Under the pieces are notes generated by a model. It had not been told where the DNA came from. It did no database searches and saw only the letters and a program-made list of their open reading frames with translations. Shown here in pieces: positions 1-8,854 of a stretch of DNA of 64,000 nucleotides (the stretch's first letter is position 1; each line of letters starts with the position of its first letter). The stretch is taken from NCBI GenBank assembly GCA_044226525.1, contig JBGAGV010000003.1:62001-126000 (forward strand), read 5' to 3'. The DNA is from VFJQ01 sp044226525 (lineage in GTDB: Bacteria; Verrucomicrobiota; Verrucomicrobiia; Chthoniobacterales; Chthoniobacteraceae). A program made the translations under genes and the position numbers.

Positions 1-842
1 TTCCCGGCGGTCACATTGCCGCTGCAACCGGTGAAATAAAGATGCGTGCAGCCGGGTTCATCCTTCTGCCGCTGCTTGCGCGCGAGCCCTGGAAAATCGC
101 TGCTCACGTGCCCCTTGCCGTAATAGCTCATCGGGTGCGTGGCGTAGTAGTGGCACGATACGATCTTCTCGCTGCCGTCGTAGAACGCCACGGTCTTGAG
201 CATGGGATCGATGAGCCCCTCGGGCAAGGCGATGAGTCGTTCATCCCGACACGCACTACCGCGCGAGCCGTGAACTTTTCCATCGGAGCCCACGTCGATG
301 CGGCGATTGCTGGCCACCTTTTCGATGCGGGCTTCGCCATGCGCGACGTGCGTGATGGCACGAGCTTTCGGCAGCCCATCCTTCACCGCCGAACGGGCGC
401 GGTCGAGGCATTGCTGGAAGAAATCCATATCGACGACGCGAAGCCCGGCGTTTTGCTCCGCGCACAATCGCTCGGCCTGGAGGCAGACAAACGGTGCATC
501 GTGCTGATGAACGCACTGCACGGCCACGCGATCGGGCGTGGTGCCTGCGGCTTCGGCCAACGTGCCGCGCCAGGCGATGTGAGCTTCATTGAGGATGCCG
601 GTCCAATCGACCACACAAACAACGACGGGCTTGCCCGCGCCGATCAGCACGAAGCCAATCGCTTCGAGCGCGTCATCCTGATCGACCATCGGTGTGATCC
701 ATCCCCCACAGAGCGGGTGCCCAATCGGAGGCGTCACATCGAAGCGGAACGGCGCGATGCGAAGCCCGGGTTCATTCGCGGCGTGTCCCGCCAGCGAAGC
801 GGCGAGCGAAGACTGGAGAAACCGGCGGCGGGTGACGTTCAC
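1..842 (-). CDS. Neutral/alkaline ceramidase-like secreted protein, 3' part cut by window edge
   Basis: The frame is open from a GTG at 842-840 to the window edge, giving at least 280 residues with the C-terminus missing. The N-terminus carries a twin-arginine-type signal (TRRRFLQSSLAASLAG), so Tat export is likely. It is followed by APFRFDVTPPIGHPLCGGW and later CVHQHDAP and YYATHPMSYYGKGHVSSDFP, which match the neutral/alkaline non-lysosomal ceramidase N-terminal domain as I know it; the His-rich motifs are where that family binds its metal. PVC bacteria carry many such exported ceramidase-like proteins, often of unproven substrate. The GTG start overlaps the stop of the upstream haem-binding gene by four bases (GTGA), so the two are probably translationally coupled. 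The lipid substrate is inference; the family call is fairly secure. Confidence 0.8.
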   Translation of the reverse strand, partial: MNVTRRRFLQSSLAASLAGHAANEPGLRIAPFRFDVTPPIGHPLCGGWITPMVDQDDALEAIGFVLIGAGKPVVVCVVDWTGILNEAHIAWRGTLAEAAGTTPDRVAVQCVHQHDAPFVCLQAERLCAEQNAGLRVVDMDFFQQCLDRARSAVKDGLPKARAITHVAHGEARIEKVASNRRIDVGSDGKVHGSRGSACRDERLIALPEGLIDPMLKTVAFYDGSEKIVSCHYYATHPMSYYGKGHVSSDFPGLARKQRQKDEPGCTHLYFTGCSGNVTAG

Positions 843-3772
843 TTCAGTTCCTCGATGAAAGTGAGCAGGTCGGCCATGCCCTGCACCTCGAGACCGGTTT
901 CGAGGCCCTCGGGCATGAGGCTGTGTCCATCGGAACTGCTGCCCTGGATGTTGCTACGCGGGATATTTTGCTCCACGCCGCCGAGCGAACGAATGGTAAG
1001 ACTGCTCGCGTCGTCCTTGCTGACGATGCCAGTGAGGGTCTGGCCGTCCTTCGTGTTCACGACGTAGGCGATGTATTGCGAGGCGACCTCCTTGTTCGGA
1101 TCGAGGATCGCGGTGAGCAGCGCTTCGCGGCCTTTCGTTTTCACGGTGATGAGATCGGGGCCGACCTGGAAACCCTGTCCGGCGGCGCGATGGCACGCGA
1201 TGCAGCGGGCGAGATACTGCGCCTGTCCGCGCGCGGCGTCGCCTTTCATGGCGATGGCGGGCTGAAATTTGGCGACCATTTCGGTGCGCGACGGCGGGAG
1301 GACGGAAGCGAGCGCGGTCTTCGCGAGCGCGGCAATTTTGGTGTCCTTATGGCGCGCGAGGCTCTGCACTTGCGACGCGGAGAGATCACTCGCCTTGATG
1401 GTGCCGGATTGAACCGCGGTCAGCAGCGCAGTCGCGCGATCTTCGCGAGCAATGAAAGCGGTGGCCGCGGCGTCCTTCGCTTTCGCGGCATAGTGCGGCC
1501 AGTTTTCGAGGAGTGCTTTCGTCACGTCGGCGGAGGTGCGTTGCGCGAGCGTCTTGATCGCGGCGGCCTGGACCGGTTCGGGCTGGTTTTCGGCGAGGCA
1601 GGGCCGGAGCGCGTCGCCGGAGGCGAACCCGAGGAGTTCGATCGCTTCGAGTCGAGCAGCCGTCGCGGCCTTGGAATCGGTGGCCGTGGCGGCGGCCTTG
1701 GTGAAGACGGCGGCGAGTCGGTGGCCGGCGTCGGCTTTCTCGATGGTCGTGCCGGCACGGCGCAGACCATCGCCGAGCGCGCGGAGATACAGCGGGCTGG
1801 CGCCATGCTGCACGATGAAGTCGATCAGTTCAGCATGCGCGGCTGGTTTGGAGGCAGCGCGGATTTCGATGAGCCTGGCGACGAAGGGCGCGGCGTCCGG
1901 GATCGAGAGCGGGAGCTGGTTCAGGACCTCCGGCGGGTTGCTGAGAATCGCGGCGGAGATCCATTTGTCGGCGTGATCTTTGGCGGCGAGGCGAGCAAGC
2001 GCGGCAGCGGCATTGACCCGCAGAGCGACCTGGAAGCGCACACGCGGTTCGGGGTCGTCGGCGAGTGGGGCCAATTTGCCGGCATCGGTGCTCAGCACCA
2101 CGGCGCGCTCACGGACAAACCATTCAGGATCGTTCAGCGCGCGGGAGATCGTTTCATCTTTCAAGGCGCCGAGGCCGGAGAGGACGCCGAGCGCGTGGAG
2201 TTTCGCCAGTGCATCGCCGGACTTCTGAAAGGTGGCTTCGAGCAGCGGGACGGCGGCTTGATCCTGGCGCTCGTAGAGCAGACGCGAAGCGGCGTCGCGA
2301 TGCCAGCCGTTCGGGTGCGAGAGGGTTTGCACGAGTTCGGCGGTGCTGGCTTTGCCGAGGGTGACCGAGCCGCGGCGTTGCCATGCGGCGTTGTCCGGAA
2401 TCACGCGATAGATGCGGCCGCGATCGTTGCCGTTGTTCAGGTCGATGAATTTTTTAATCTCATCCGGGATGCTGTGCGGGTGTTCGATGACCTCGCGATA
2501 CATGTCGATGACGTGCAGGCAGCCGTCGGGGGCATTCGCAAAATTCACGACGCGGACCCACGTGTCCTTGCTCGCGGCAAATTCGAAGCCGTGCTCATCG
2601 TCGGGCCGGCGGCCGATGAGGCTCACGCCATCAGGGTAAAGTTTTTTGCGATGCACGAGCTGGCCGCCCGCATCACCCGTGAATGTGTTATTCACGAAGT
2701 CGTCCCCGTAGGCGTCGCCACGATAGACCGTCGTGCCGGTCGCACCGGTGAAATAACCGCTCACGCGCCCGCCGCCCTCGACCGCGCCTTTCACCACGCC
2801 CGCGATGCGCCAGCGCGTGCGGATGATCCGCCACGGTTCGTCGGGGCTGAGCCGGAAGACTTCCGCCGCGCCGCCATCGGCTGCGATGCTCTGCCGGGTG
2901 GGCGGCATGTTGTAGAATGGGTTCCGATTCGCGAACCGATCGTCATAAACCCACGTCTGGAGATGGTCGGAGTTCGAGCAGCCAAATTTGCGGCCCTGGT
3001 TGTCGAAGGTCATCCCATACTGCGCGCCGCCGGCCTCGAAGCCGAAATCATAGGTGCGTGGGTCGAACCAGAAATCGCGTCCGCCAATTTCCTGTGGCGC
3101 GACCTCCGGGCGTTTGAGGCATTGGATGAGGCCGCGATTGCCGGTGCCGGAGAGCATGTGAATGCGGCAGTCCTGCCCCCACTGCATACTGTTCATGAGG
3201 CCCTGCACGTTGAGCAATTGCAGGCCGGTGCCGAACCCGGTAAAGACTTTCTCGCGCACCTCCGCGCGCCCATCACCGTCGCGATCTTCAAAGCGCCAGA
3301 TGTCGGGAGTGGCTCCGACGTAGAGGCCGCCGTTCGCCCAGATGAGCGCGGTAGGCCACGGGAGATCGTCGGCGAAGACGGTGCTCTTCTCGTAGTAACC
3401 GTCGCCATCGAGGTCTTCGAGCATCGAGATCCGGCCGAGGTGCGGCGTCACATCGCGCATCTCGGAGTAGTCGATCATTTCACACACGAACATGCGCCCG
3501 TTTTCATCGAAGCTGAGCGCGATGGGCGAACGCACCTGCGGCTCGTGCGCGGTGAATTGGAGCTTGAAGCCCGGCTTTACCTTCCACGTGCCGATGGCGT
3601 CTTTCGGCTCGACGGCGGGATACCGCGGCAGGTCCCTGGCCGGATCGACTGCCACCGGATTTTTCGTCTCACCATAAGCCTTGGCGTAGGTGGTCTTGGT
3701 TTTGAGATCGTCGGCCGCGAAAGCGGCACCGGCGAGGAGGGCGAGCACGACAAGGATGGAGGTCGGTTGCAT
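839..3772 (-). CDS. PVC-type membrane-bound dehydrogenase with HEAT repeats and C-terminal haem-binding domain
   Basis: A 977-residue exported protein. Residues 1-20 are a signal peptide ending AAFAAD. The N-terminal ~450 residues form the beta-propeller of the putative membrane-bound dehydrogenase family (TIGR02604 type; FVCEMIDYSEMRD, LEDLDGDGYYEKSTVFADDL), a sugar/alcohol dehydrogenase-like fold. An alanine-rich helical stretch at about 500-840 reads as HEAT repeats. Near residue 857 is the cytochrome c motif CIACH, with a Pirellula/Verrucomicrobium-type haem domain (TIGR02603 type) after it. This architecture is a hallmark of Planctomycetes and Verrucomicrobia and is assumed to oxidise sugars or alcohols in the periplasm and pass electrons to the attached haem; the substrate is unknown. 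The ceramidase-like gene overlaps its stop codon. The ATG start is chosen because it opens directly on the signal peptide. Confidence 0.9.
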   Translation of the reverse strand: MQPTSILVVLALLAGAAFAADDLKTKTTYAKAYGETKNPVAVDPARDLPRYPAVEPKDAIGTWKVKPGFKLQFTAHEPQVRSPIALSFDENGRMFVCEMIDYSEMRDVTPHLGRISMLEDLDGDGYYEKSTVFADDLPWPTALIWANGGLYVGATPDIWRFEDRDGDGRAEVREKVFTGFGTGLQLLNVQGLMNSMQWGQDCRIHMLSGTGNRGLIQCLKRPEVAPQEIGGRDFWFDPRTYDFGFEAGGAQYGMTFDNQGRKFGCSNSDHLQTWVYDDRFANRNPFYNMPPTRQSIAADGGAAEVFRLSPDEPWRIIRTRWRIAGVVKGAVEGGGRVSGYFTGATGTTVYRGDAYGDDFVNNTFTGDAGGQLVHRKKLYPDGVSLIGRRPDDEHGFEFAASKDTWVRVVNFANAPDGCLHVIDMYREVIEHPHSIPDEIKKFIDLNNGNDRGRIYRVIPDNAAWQRRGSVTLGKASTAELVQTLSHPNGWHRDAASRLLYERQDQAAVPLLEATFQKSGDALAKLHALGVLSGLGALKDETISRALNDPEWFVRERAVVLSTDAGKLAPLADDPEPRVRFQVALRVNAAAALARLAAKDHADKWISAAILSNPPEVLNQLPLSIPDAAPFVARLIEIRAASKPAAHAELIDFIVQHGASPLYLRALGDGLRRAGTTIEKADAGHRLAAVFTKAAATATDSKAATAARLEAIELLGFASGDALRPCLAENQPEPVQAAAIKTLAQRTSADVTKALLENWPHYAAKAKDAAATAFIAREDRATALLTAVQSGTIKASDLSASQVQSLARHKDTKIAALAKTALASVLPPSRTEMVAKFQPAIAMKGDAARGQAQYLARCIACHRAAGQGFQVGPDLITVKTKGREALLTAILDPNKEVASQYIAYVVNTKDGQTLTGIVSKDDASSLTIRSLGGVEQNIPRSNIQGSSSDGHSLMPEGLETGLEVQGMADLLTFIEELK

Positions 3773-3925
3773 GGAGGCGCGGTAAGAAAACCCCGAAGGG
3801 TGCGGTGAACCTAGGCCCCGCCTCTGCGCGCATTGTGACCTGTTCAGATACTTTTGTGATTATGGAGACGTGCTGATCAAAATTGGGGCTTGGGAATCGG
3901 GCGCCGTGGGATTTGGTATCAGACG

Positions 3926-4825
3926 ATGTCTTCCCTCTCCCGCCGGAATTTTCTCCTCACCGCCGCCAGCACTTGCGCTGCCTGCCTCGCGCAGAGCGAA
4001 TCGCCGGGGCCGGTCATCGATATTCATCAGCACACCGATTATAGCGGGCGCACGGATGAGCAGATGCTCGCGCACCAGCGCAAGATGGGAGTGACGCATA
4101 CGGTCCTGCTGCCGGCCGGGCGATTTTTCGGGCTGGAAGCGGGCGCGAGCGGGAACGATCGCGTGCAGGAAGTCGCGCGGGCGCATCCGAAGGAATACTT
4201 CTTCTTCGCGAACGAAGTGCCGTATCTCAGCGGCGCGCATGAGGTCATCACCGGCGCGCTGAGGGCGGGCGCGCTCGGGATCGGGGAGCAGAAGTTCATG
4301 GTCGAGTCCGATTCGCGCGCCGTGCAGATGGTGGCCGACATCGCGAAGGAATTCGGCGTGCCGGTGCTGCTGCATTTCCAGTTCGGCAAATACAACACGA
4401 CCTTCGAAAACTTTCACCAGATCCTCGAGAAATACCCGACGGTGAATTTCATCGGCCACGCCCAGACGTGGTGGGCGAATATCGACGCCAAGGCCGATCA
4501 GGCGGTGCTCTATCCAAAAGGGCCGGTCACACCGGGCGGAATCACTGACCGGCTGCTGCGCGATTATCCGAACATCTTCGCTGACATGAGCGCGGGCTCG
4601 GGATTAAACGCGTTGCTGCGGGACGAGGATCACGCCCGCGGCTTCCTCGACCGGCATCAGGACAAGCTACTCTACGGGAGCGATTGCAATGACTCGGTAG
4701 GCGAAGGCGAGAAGTGCAGCGGCGCACGCCAACTCGCGACGATTCGCCGGCTCGCGCCGAACAAAAGGGCGGAGCGGAAGATTTTGTTCGAGAACGCAAA
4801 GCGGGTGCTAAAGCTGCCGGTGTAG
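3926..4825 (+). CDS. Tat-exported amidohydrolase (amidohydrolase-2 / TIM-barrel metal hydrolase)
   Basis: A 299-residue protein starting MSSLSRRNFLLTAAS, a twin-arginine signal, followed by a Cys-containing cleavage region. The start at 3926 is preferred over one 12 codons upstream because it opens on the signal. The body shows the metal-ligand pattern of the amidohydrolase-2 family: DIHQHTDYSG near the new N-terminus, a central VLLHFQFG, FIGHAQTW, and a C-terminal LLYGSDCND. Members hydrolyse or decarboxylate small cyclic or aromatic compounds; the substrate cannot be read from sequence. It runs in the same direction as mnmE, 65 bases upstream of it, with no obvious terminator between. Confidence 0.85.
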   Translation: MSSLSRRNFLLTAASTCAACLAQSESPGPVIDIHQHTDYSGRTDEQMLAHQRKMGVTHTVLLPAGRFFGLEAGASGNDRVQEVARAHPKEYFFFANEVPYLSGAHEVITGALRAGALGIGEQKFMVESDSRAVQMVADIAKEFGVPVLLHFQFGKYNTTFENFHQILEKYPTVNFIGHAQTWWANIDAKADQAVLYPKGPVTPGGITDRLLRDYPNIFADMSAGSGLNALLRDEDHARGFLDRHQDKLLYGSDCNDSVGEGEKCSGARQLATIRRLAPNKRAERKILFENAKRVLKLPV

Positions 4826-4890
4826 GCCGCTCTCCCGACAGATTGCTGCCGGCCCTTCCCTTCGGTGGAAGCCCGCGCCATGATGGGAAA

Positions 4891-6225
4891 ATGCTTTCCG
4901 ACACCATTGCTGCCATTTCCACGCCCTTTGGCGAAGGCGCCCTCGCCGTGCTGCGGTTGAGCGGGCCGAGGGCCGTCGAGATTGCGAAGGCGGTTTTTCG
5001 GGGGCGGATGCCGGAGGCGAGGTGCGTCGCATTTGGGGCGCTCGCGGATGGAGAGCGGAAACTGGACGACGTGTTGCTCACGGTATTTCGCGGGCCGCAG
5101 AGCTATACCGGGGAGGATGTGGTGGAGATTTCCTGCCATGGCGGGGTGCTGGTGACGCGGCGGATTCTGGAGGCACTCCTGCGGCATGGGGCGCGGAGTG
5201 CGGAGCCGGGGGAGTTTACGCAGCGGGCGTTCTTGCACGGGAAGCTGGACCTCACGCAGGCGGAGGCGGTGATGGATTTGATCGGCGCGCAGACGGACCT
5301 CGCTTTGCGGGCGGCGAATGAGCAACTCGAAGGACGGCTCGGGGCGCGCATTCGGGATTTGCGCGAGGGGTTGCTCGCGATCCTCGCGCATGTGGAGGCC
5401 TACATCGATTTCCCGGACGAAGATATCGACCCGGAAACAGGCACGGCGTTGCGTGCGCGGCTCGAGGCTCTGCGCGGTGATATTGCGAAATTGCTCGATA
5501 CGGCGGAACAAGGGCGCGTGCTGAGGGAGGGGGTGCGGACCGTGATTTATGGTGCGCCGAATGTCGGGAAATCTTCTCTGCTCAACCGGTTGCTGGGATT
5601 CGAGCGGGCGATCGTTTCCGCCAAGCCGGGGACGACGCGAGATGTGATTGAGGAAGTGATCAATCTGCGTGGGATTCCGCTGCGACTGGTCGATACGGCG
5701 GGGGTGCGCGAGAGTGAGGACGAGATCGAGCGGGAAGGAATCGCACGCACGCAACGGCAGGTCGAGCGGGCAGATCTGGTGCTGAACGTGGTCGAGGCTC
5801 AGCAGGAGCGAGGGGTGGCCTTGGCGAATCGCGGCTCTGGAGAGCCGCGCTACGACGCGTTACTCGTCCTCAACAAATCCGACCTCGGGGAGCACGCCTC
5901 GTGGGCTGGCGTCGAGGCGGTGCGAATCTCCTGCGCGACGGGCGCGGGGTTCGACGATCTCGCCGACGCGATCGAGCGACGTCTGCTCGGCGGCGCGGCG
6001 CAGCGGGATTGGACGGTAGCGATCAACGCGCGGCACCAGGCCTGCCTCGAACAAGCGCGCAAGTTTCTCGATGCGGCACGCGGAGCTTTCGACGACGGGC
6101 TTTCCCCCGAGTTTATTGCCGAGGAATTGCGCGCGGCCCTGAACGTGGTCGGGGAAATCGTAGGCAAAGCCGACGCCGAAGAATTGCTCGGCGTGATCTT
6201 CGGACGCTTCTGCATCGGGAAATAG
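4891..6225 (+). CDS. mnmE: tRNA modification GTPase MnmE
   Basis: A 444-residue protein beginning MLSDTIAAISTPFGEGALAV, the typical MnmE N-terminus; longer in-frame starts upstream run through unrelated sequence. The N-terminal tetrahydrofolate-binding domain spans about 1-120, then a helical domain interrupted by the G domain: P-loop GAPNVGKSSL, DTAG, and NKSD. The C-terminus is FGRFCIGK, the invariant Cys-Ile-Gly-Lys tail needed for catalysis. With MnmG the protein installs the cmnm5 group on wobble U34 of several tRNAs; mnmG is not in this window. Length agrees with the family (about 450). The next gene, pyrD, follows after 54 bases on the same strand. Confidence 0.97.
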   Translation: MLSDTIAAISTPFGEGALAVLRLSGPRAVEIAKAVFRGRMPEARCVAFGALADGERKLDDVLLTVFRGPQSYTGEDVVEISCHGGVLVTRRILEALLRHGARSAEPGEFTQRAFLHGKLDLTQAEAVMDLIGAQTDLALRAANEQLEGRLGARIRDLREGLLAILAHVEAYIDFPDEDIDPETGTALRARLEALRGDIAKLLDTAEQGRVLREGVRTVIYGAPNVGKSSLLNRLLGFERAIVSAKPGTTRDVIEEVINLRGIPLRLVDTAGVRESEDEIEREGIARTQRQVERADLVLNVVEAQQERGVALANRGSGEPRYDALLVLNKSDLGEHASWAGVEAVRISCATGAGFDDLADAIERRLLGGAAQRDWTVAINARHQACLEQARKFLDAARGAFDDGLSPEFIAEELRAALNVVGEIVGKADAEELLGVIFGRFCIGK

Positions 6226-6279
6226 TGGGTGACACCGCCCAAGGCGCTGCGCTTCTGTGAGGTTCACTCATCGGACATC

Positions 6280-7299
6280 ATGAGCTTCGATCCCTATCAA
6301 CATCTCTTGCGCCCGCTTCTGTTCACGCTCGACGCGGAAACGGTGCATCACCTTGCGATGTGGGGACTGGAGCACTTCGGAGCGGCACTGCGCCCGCTCG
6401 CACCAAGGCCGGATCGGCGGCTCGCCCGCACGGTGTTCGGCGTCACGTTTCCGAATCCGGTGGGGCTCGGGGCGGGGTTCGATAAAAACGCCCTCGCGCT
6501 CCCGGCGTGGGAGGGCCTCGGGTTTGGCTTTGTGGAAGCGGGCACGATCACGGCCAAGGCGCAGCCGGGAAATCCAAAGCCGCGCGTTTTCCGCCTGCCG
6601 GCGCAGCGCGGGCTGATCAATCGCATGGGGTTTAACAACGATGGATGCGACGTGGTCGCCGGGCGGCTCCAACGCCTGCGCGACAGCGGGCACTGGCCGC
6701 GCATTCCGGTCGGGATCAATCTCGGCAAATCGAAGATCACGCCGCTGGAGGAAGCGACCGCGGACTACCTGCTCTCGTTCGAGCGACTGCGGAAGTTCGG
6801 CGATTATTTTGTGCTGAACGTCAGCTCGCCGAACACCCCCGGCCTGCGCCAGCTCCAGGATCGCGCAGCCATGGATGAACTCCTCGGCGCGATCCAGAGC
6901 CGCAATCTCGAAGGTGATCCGGTGCTCGTGAAAATCGCGCCCGATCTCGACTGGCCGGCCATCGAGGAAATCCTCGCGCTGGCGGAGCGGCATCGCATCG
7001 CGGGATTGATCGCGACGAATACCACCATCGATCACTCCAGCGTGCCGGAAGCGCTTCGCACCACGGGCGGACTCAGTGGCGTTCCCCTGCGCGCACGCAG
7101 CACCGAAGTGCTCCGGTTCATCACCGCCCGCACGAAACTGCCGGTGATCGCGGTTGGCGGCATTTTTACGGCGGACGACGCGCTGGAGAAATTCGATGCC
7201 GGAGCGGCGCTGGTCCAGCTCTACACGGGGTTCATTTACTCAGGGCCGGCGCTGCCCCGAAGGATTTGCGCAGCCTTGCTCGCGAGGGCCGGAAACTGA
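6280..7299 (+). CDS. pyrD: Dihydroorotate dehydrogenase (quinone), class 2
   Basis: A 339-residue protein. The start at 6280 (MSFDPYQHLLRPLLFTLDAE) is chosen because it opens on the amphipathic N-terminal helix region that docks class 2 enzymes to the membrane. Family motifs are GLGAGFDKNALALPAW, RLPAQRGLINRMGFNN, VLNVSSPNTPGLRQLQ with the catalytic serine, and TNTTIDHS, followed by the FMN phosphate-binding VGGIFTADDA. It oxidises dihydroorotate to orotate with quinone as acceptor, the fourth step of pyrimidine synthesis. It ends 11 bases before the palindrome that begins the ATP synthase control region. Confidence 0.97.
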   Translation: MSFDPYQHLLRPLLFTLDAETVHHLAMWGLEHFGAALRPLAPRPDRRLARTVFGVTFPNPVGLGAGFDKNALALPAWEGLGFGFVEAGTITAKAQPGNPKPRVFRLPAQRGLINRMGFNNDGCDVVAGRLQRLRDSGHWPRIPVGINLGKSKITPLEEATADYLLSFERLRKFGDYFVLNVSSPNTPGLRQLQDRAAMDELLGAIQSRNLEGDPVLVKIAPDLDWPAIEEILALAERHRIAGLIATNTTIDHSSVPEALRTTGGLSGVPLRARSTEVLRFITARTKLPVIAVGGIFTADDALEKFDAGAALVQLYTGFIYSGPALPRRICAALLARAGN

Positions 7300-7309
7300 C
7301 CCAAAAGGG

Positions 7310-7333
7310 ACTTTGTGAAAAATTTCACAAAGT
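7310..7333. promoter_or_regulatory. Perfect 24-bp palindrome containing a CRP/FNR-type site (TGTGA-N6-TCACA)
   Basis: Eleven-base arms ACTTTGTGAAA / TTTCACAAAGT are separated by two bases. The core TGTGA-aaaatt-TCACA (7314-7329) is exactly the spacing and half-site sequence recognised by CRP-type members of the CRP/FNR superfamily in other bacteria. It lies between pyrD and atpB, 130 bases upstream of the atpB start, and a TTGCCA -35-like hexamer begins three bases after it (7336). There is no T-run, so it does not look like a pyrD terminator. That a CRP-family protein controls the ATP synthase operon here is inference. Confidence 0.6.
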
Positions 7334-7463
7334 TCTTGCCACCCCTTCCCACGTAGTGTTTTTCTACGCGTCCACGCCGCGCCAGGTGTGGTGTCGCATG
7401 GCTCCCCGCCGCGACATTCAGCTCCCCGGAGCTGGTCCGCCTCGGCGCACGGTGTCCATCGCC

Positions 7464-8480
7464 ATGAGTTTTTCCGTCTTCTCCAACTGCCAACCTTCTT
7501 TTCGCTCGGCCCTGACGCGGGTGCTCATGTTGCTGGCCGTCGTCACGATGATCTTCGGGCAGACGAGCACCGCCTTCGCCGCCGCTGCTACGGCTCCGGC
7601 CACGGTCGAAGCCGCGCATGGCACCGACGCCCATGACGCCCACGCGGGCGGCCACGAAGAACACGCCGGCCTTCCGACCGACGCCCCCCGTTTCAAGCTC
7701 CTCGGCGGCAAGATCCAGATCACCAACTCGATGATCGTCACGTGGATCGTGGCGCTCCTGGTCATCCTCGGTGCGCGGATTTCCTGCCGCAGCATGAAGG
7801 AAGTGCCCGAAGGCGGGCAGAACTTCTGGGAATGGATGGTCGAAGGCCTCTATGGCTTCCTCGAAGGCATCGTGGGGAATCAACTGGTCAAGAGCAGCTT
7901 CTGGTTCTTCGCCACCATCTTCATCTTTATCCTCGCCACGAACTGGTTCGGCCTGCTGCCGGGAGTCGGCACCATCGGCTGGGGCACGCCGAATGAGCAC
8001 GGGATGCTCACCCACATTTCGCAGCCGCTCCTGCGCGGCGGCAACGCCGACCTGAACATGACCGCGGCCATGTCCGTGATCTTCTTCATCTGGTGGTGCA
8101 TCTGGGCCTACCAGTCCAATGGCGTCGTCGGCGTGCTGAAACACATCTTCGCTCCGAAGGGCAAGGAAGAGGGCTTCATCCAGTTGGTGATGATCATCGT
8201 ATTTTTCGCAGTGGGTGTTCTCGAATGTATTTCCATCGCCTTCCGCCCGGTCTCGCTGAGCTTCCGTCTCTACGGCAACGTCTTCGCCGGTGAAAACATG
8301 CTGGAGTCGATGTCCACGCTGGTGCCGTCGCTCTCCTGGCTGCTGCCGATTCCCTTCTATTTCCTCGAGCTGCTGGTCGGTATCGTCCAGGCGCTCGTGT
8401 TCATGCTGCTGACCTCCGTCTTCACCACGCTCATCTGCGAGCACGACGAAGAGCACGGCCACGAAGGCCACGGCCACTGA
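7464..8480 (+). CDS. atpB: F1Fo ATP synthase subunit a
   Basis: A 338-residue membrane subunit forming the proton half-channels beside the c-ring. The start at 7464 (MSFSVFSNCQPSFRSA) gives a cleavable-looking N-terminal segment ending TSTAFAAA, as in other Verrucomicrobia and Planctomycetes; longer in-frame starts read through non-conserved sequence. After a His/Asp-rich stretch (AAHGTDAHDAHAGGHEEH), several transmembrane helices follow, with the essential arginine in SLSFRLYGNVFAGE. The C-terminus is again His/Glu-rich (HDEEHGHEGHGH), a striking but not unique feature. It is the first gene of the eight-gene operon; no atpI or atpZ is seen upstream. Confidence 0.97.
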   Translation: MSFSVFSNCQPSFRSALTRVLMLLAVVTMIFGQTSTAFAAAATAPATVEAAHGTDAHDAHAGGHEEHAGLPTDAPRFKLLGGKIQITNSMIVTWIVALLVILGARISCRSMKEVPEGGQNFWEWMVEGLYGFLEGIVGNQLVKSSFWFFATIFIFILATNWFGLLPGVGTIGWGTPNEHGMLTHISQPLLRGGNADLNMTAAMSVIFFIWWCIWAYQSNGVVGVLKHIFAPKGKEEGFIQLVMIIVFFAVGVLECISIAFRPVSLSFRLYGNVFAGENMLESMSTLVPSLSWLLPIPFYFLELLVGIVQALVFMLLTSVFTTLICEHDEEHGHEGHGH

Positions 8481-8558
8481 TCCCACTTTCAACGCTTTCG
8501 TTCGCCGGACCGTGGCTGGACTGCGGAGACGAACGAGAAACCACAAACCACAAAACAT

Positions 8559-8786
8559 ATGACCACTGCCATCCTCGCCGCCGCTGAAGCTCTTAGCGGC
8601 AACATTCACATCGGTCTCGCTGCGCTCGGCGCCGCCATCGGTGTGGGCCTGATCGGCATGAAGGCCGCTGAAGCCACGGGCCGCAACCCGGGCGCTGCTG
8701 GCGCCGTCCGTAACATCGCGATCATTCTCGCGGCGCTTGCGGAAGGTATCGTGTTCTTCGCGATCTTCCTCGCCAAGGGTCAATAA
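8559..8786 (+). CDS. atpE: F1Fo ATP synthase subunit c (proteolipid)
   Basis: A 75-residue hairpin of two transmembrane helices. The polar loop has GRNPGA (residues 41-46), and the ion-carrying acid is Glu62 in LAEGIVFF. Helix 1 (GLAALGAAIGVGLIG) lacks the Gln/Glu that marks Na+-coupled rings, which suggests proton coupling; this is inference. Many copies form the rotor ring, so more of this subunit is needed than of its neighbours, which makes the strong hairpin directly after the stop codon of interest. The 78-base gap to atpB is larger than most in the operon. Confidence 0.97.
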   Translation: MTTAILAAAEALSGNIHIGLAALGAAIGVGLIGMKAAEATGRNPGAAGAVRNIAIILAALAEGIVFFAIFLAKGQ

Positions 8787-8788
8787 CA

Positions 8789-8838
8789 CTCCGCGCGCGC
8801 GGAGCCGCTCCGGCGAACTCCGCGCGCGCTCCCTTTTT
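8789..8838 (+). terminator. Terminator-shaped hairpin between atpE and atpF (possible partial terminator or attenuator)
   Basis: A 12-bp perfect stem (arms 8793-8804 and 8818-8829, all G/C except one pair near the loop) with a 13-base loop is followed within five bases by TTTTT (8834-8838). The 5' arm alone is also part of a 16-base self-complementary sequence (8789-8804), so two mutually exclusive folds exist. It sits inside the operon, three bases after the atpE stop and 17 before the atpF start. Partial termination or mRNA protection here could raise atpE output relative to the downstream genes; that role is inference. Confidence 0.6.
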
Positions 8839-8854
8839 CTTCCACCACCTTCCT

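Noticed and set aside
923..3808. 961-codon plus-strand open frame
   Set aside because: Antisense shadow of the haem-binding dehydrogenase gene, without any recognisable domain.
7236..8789. 517-codon minus-strand open frame
   Set aside because: Shadow of atpB and atpE; its His/Asp/Gly-rich translation has no domain.
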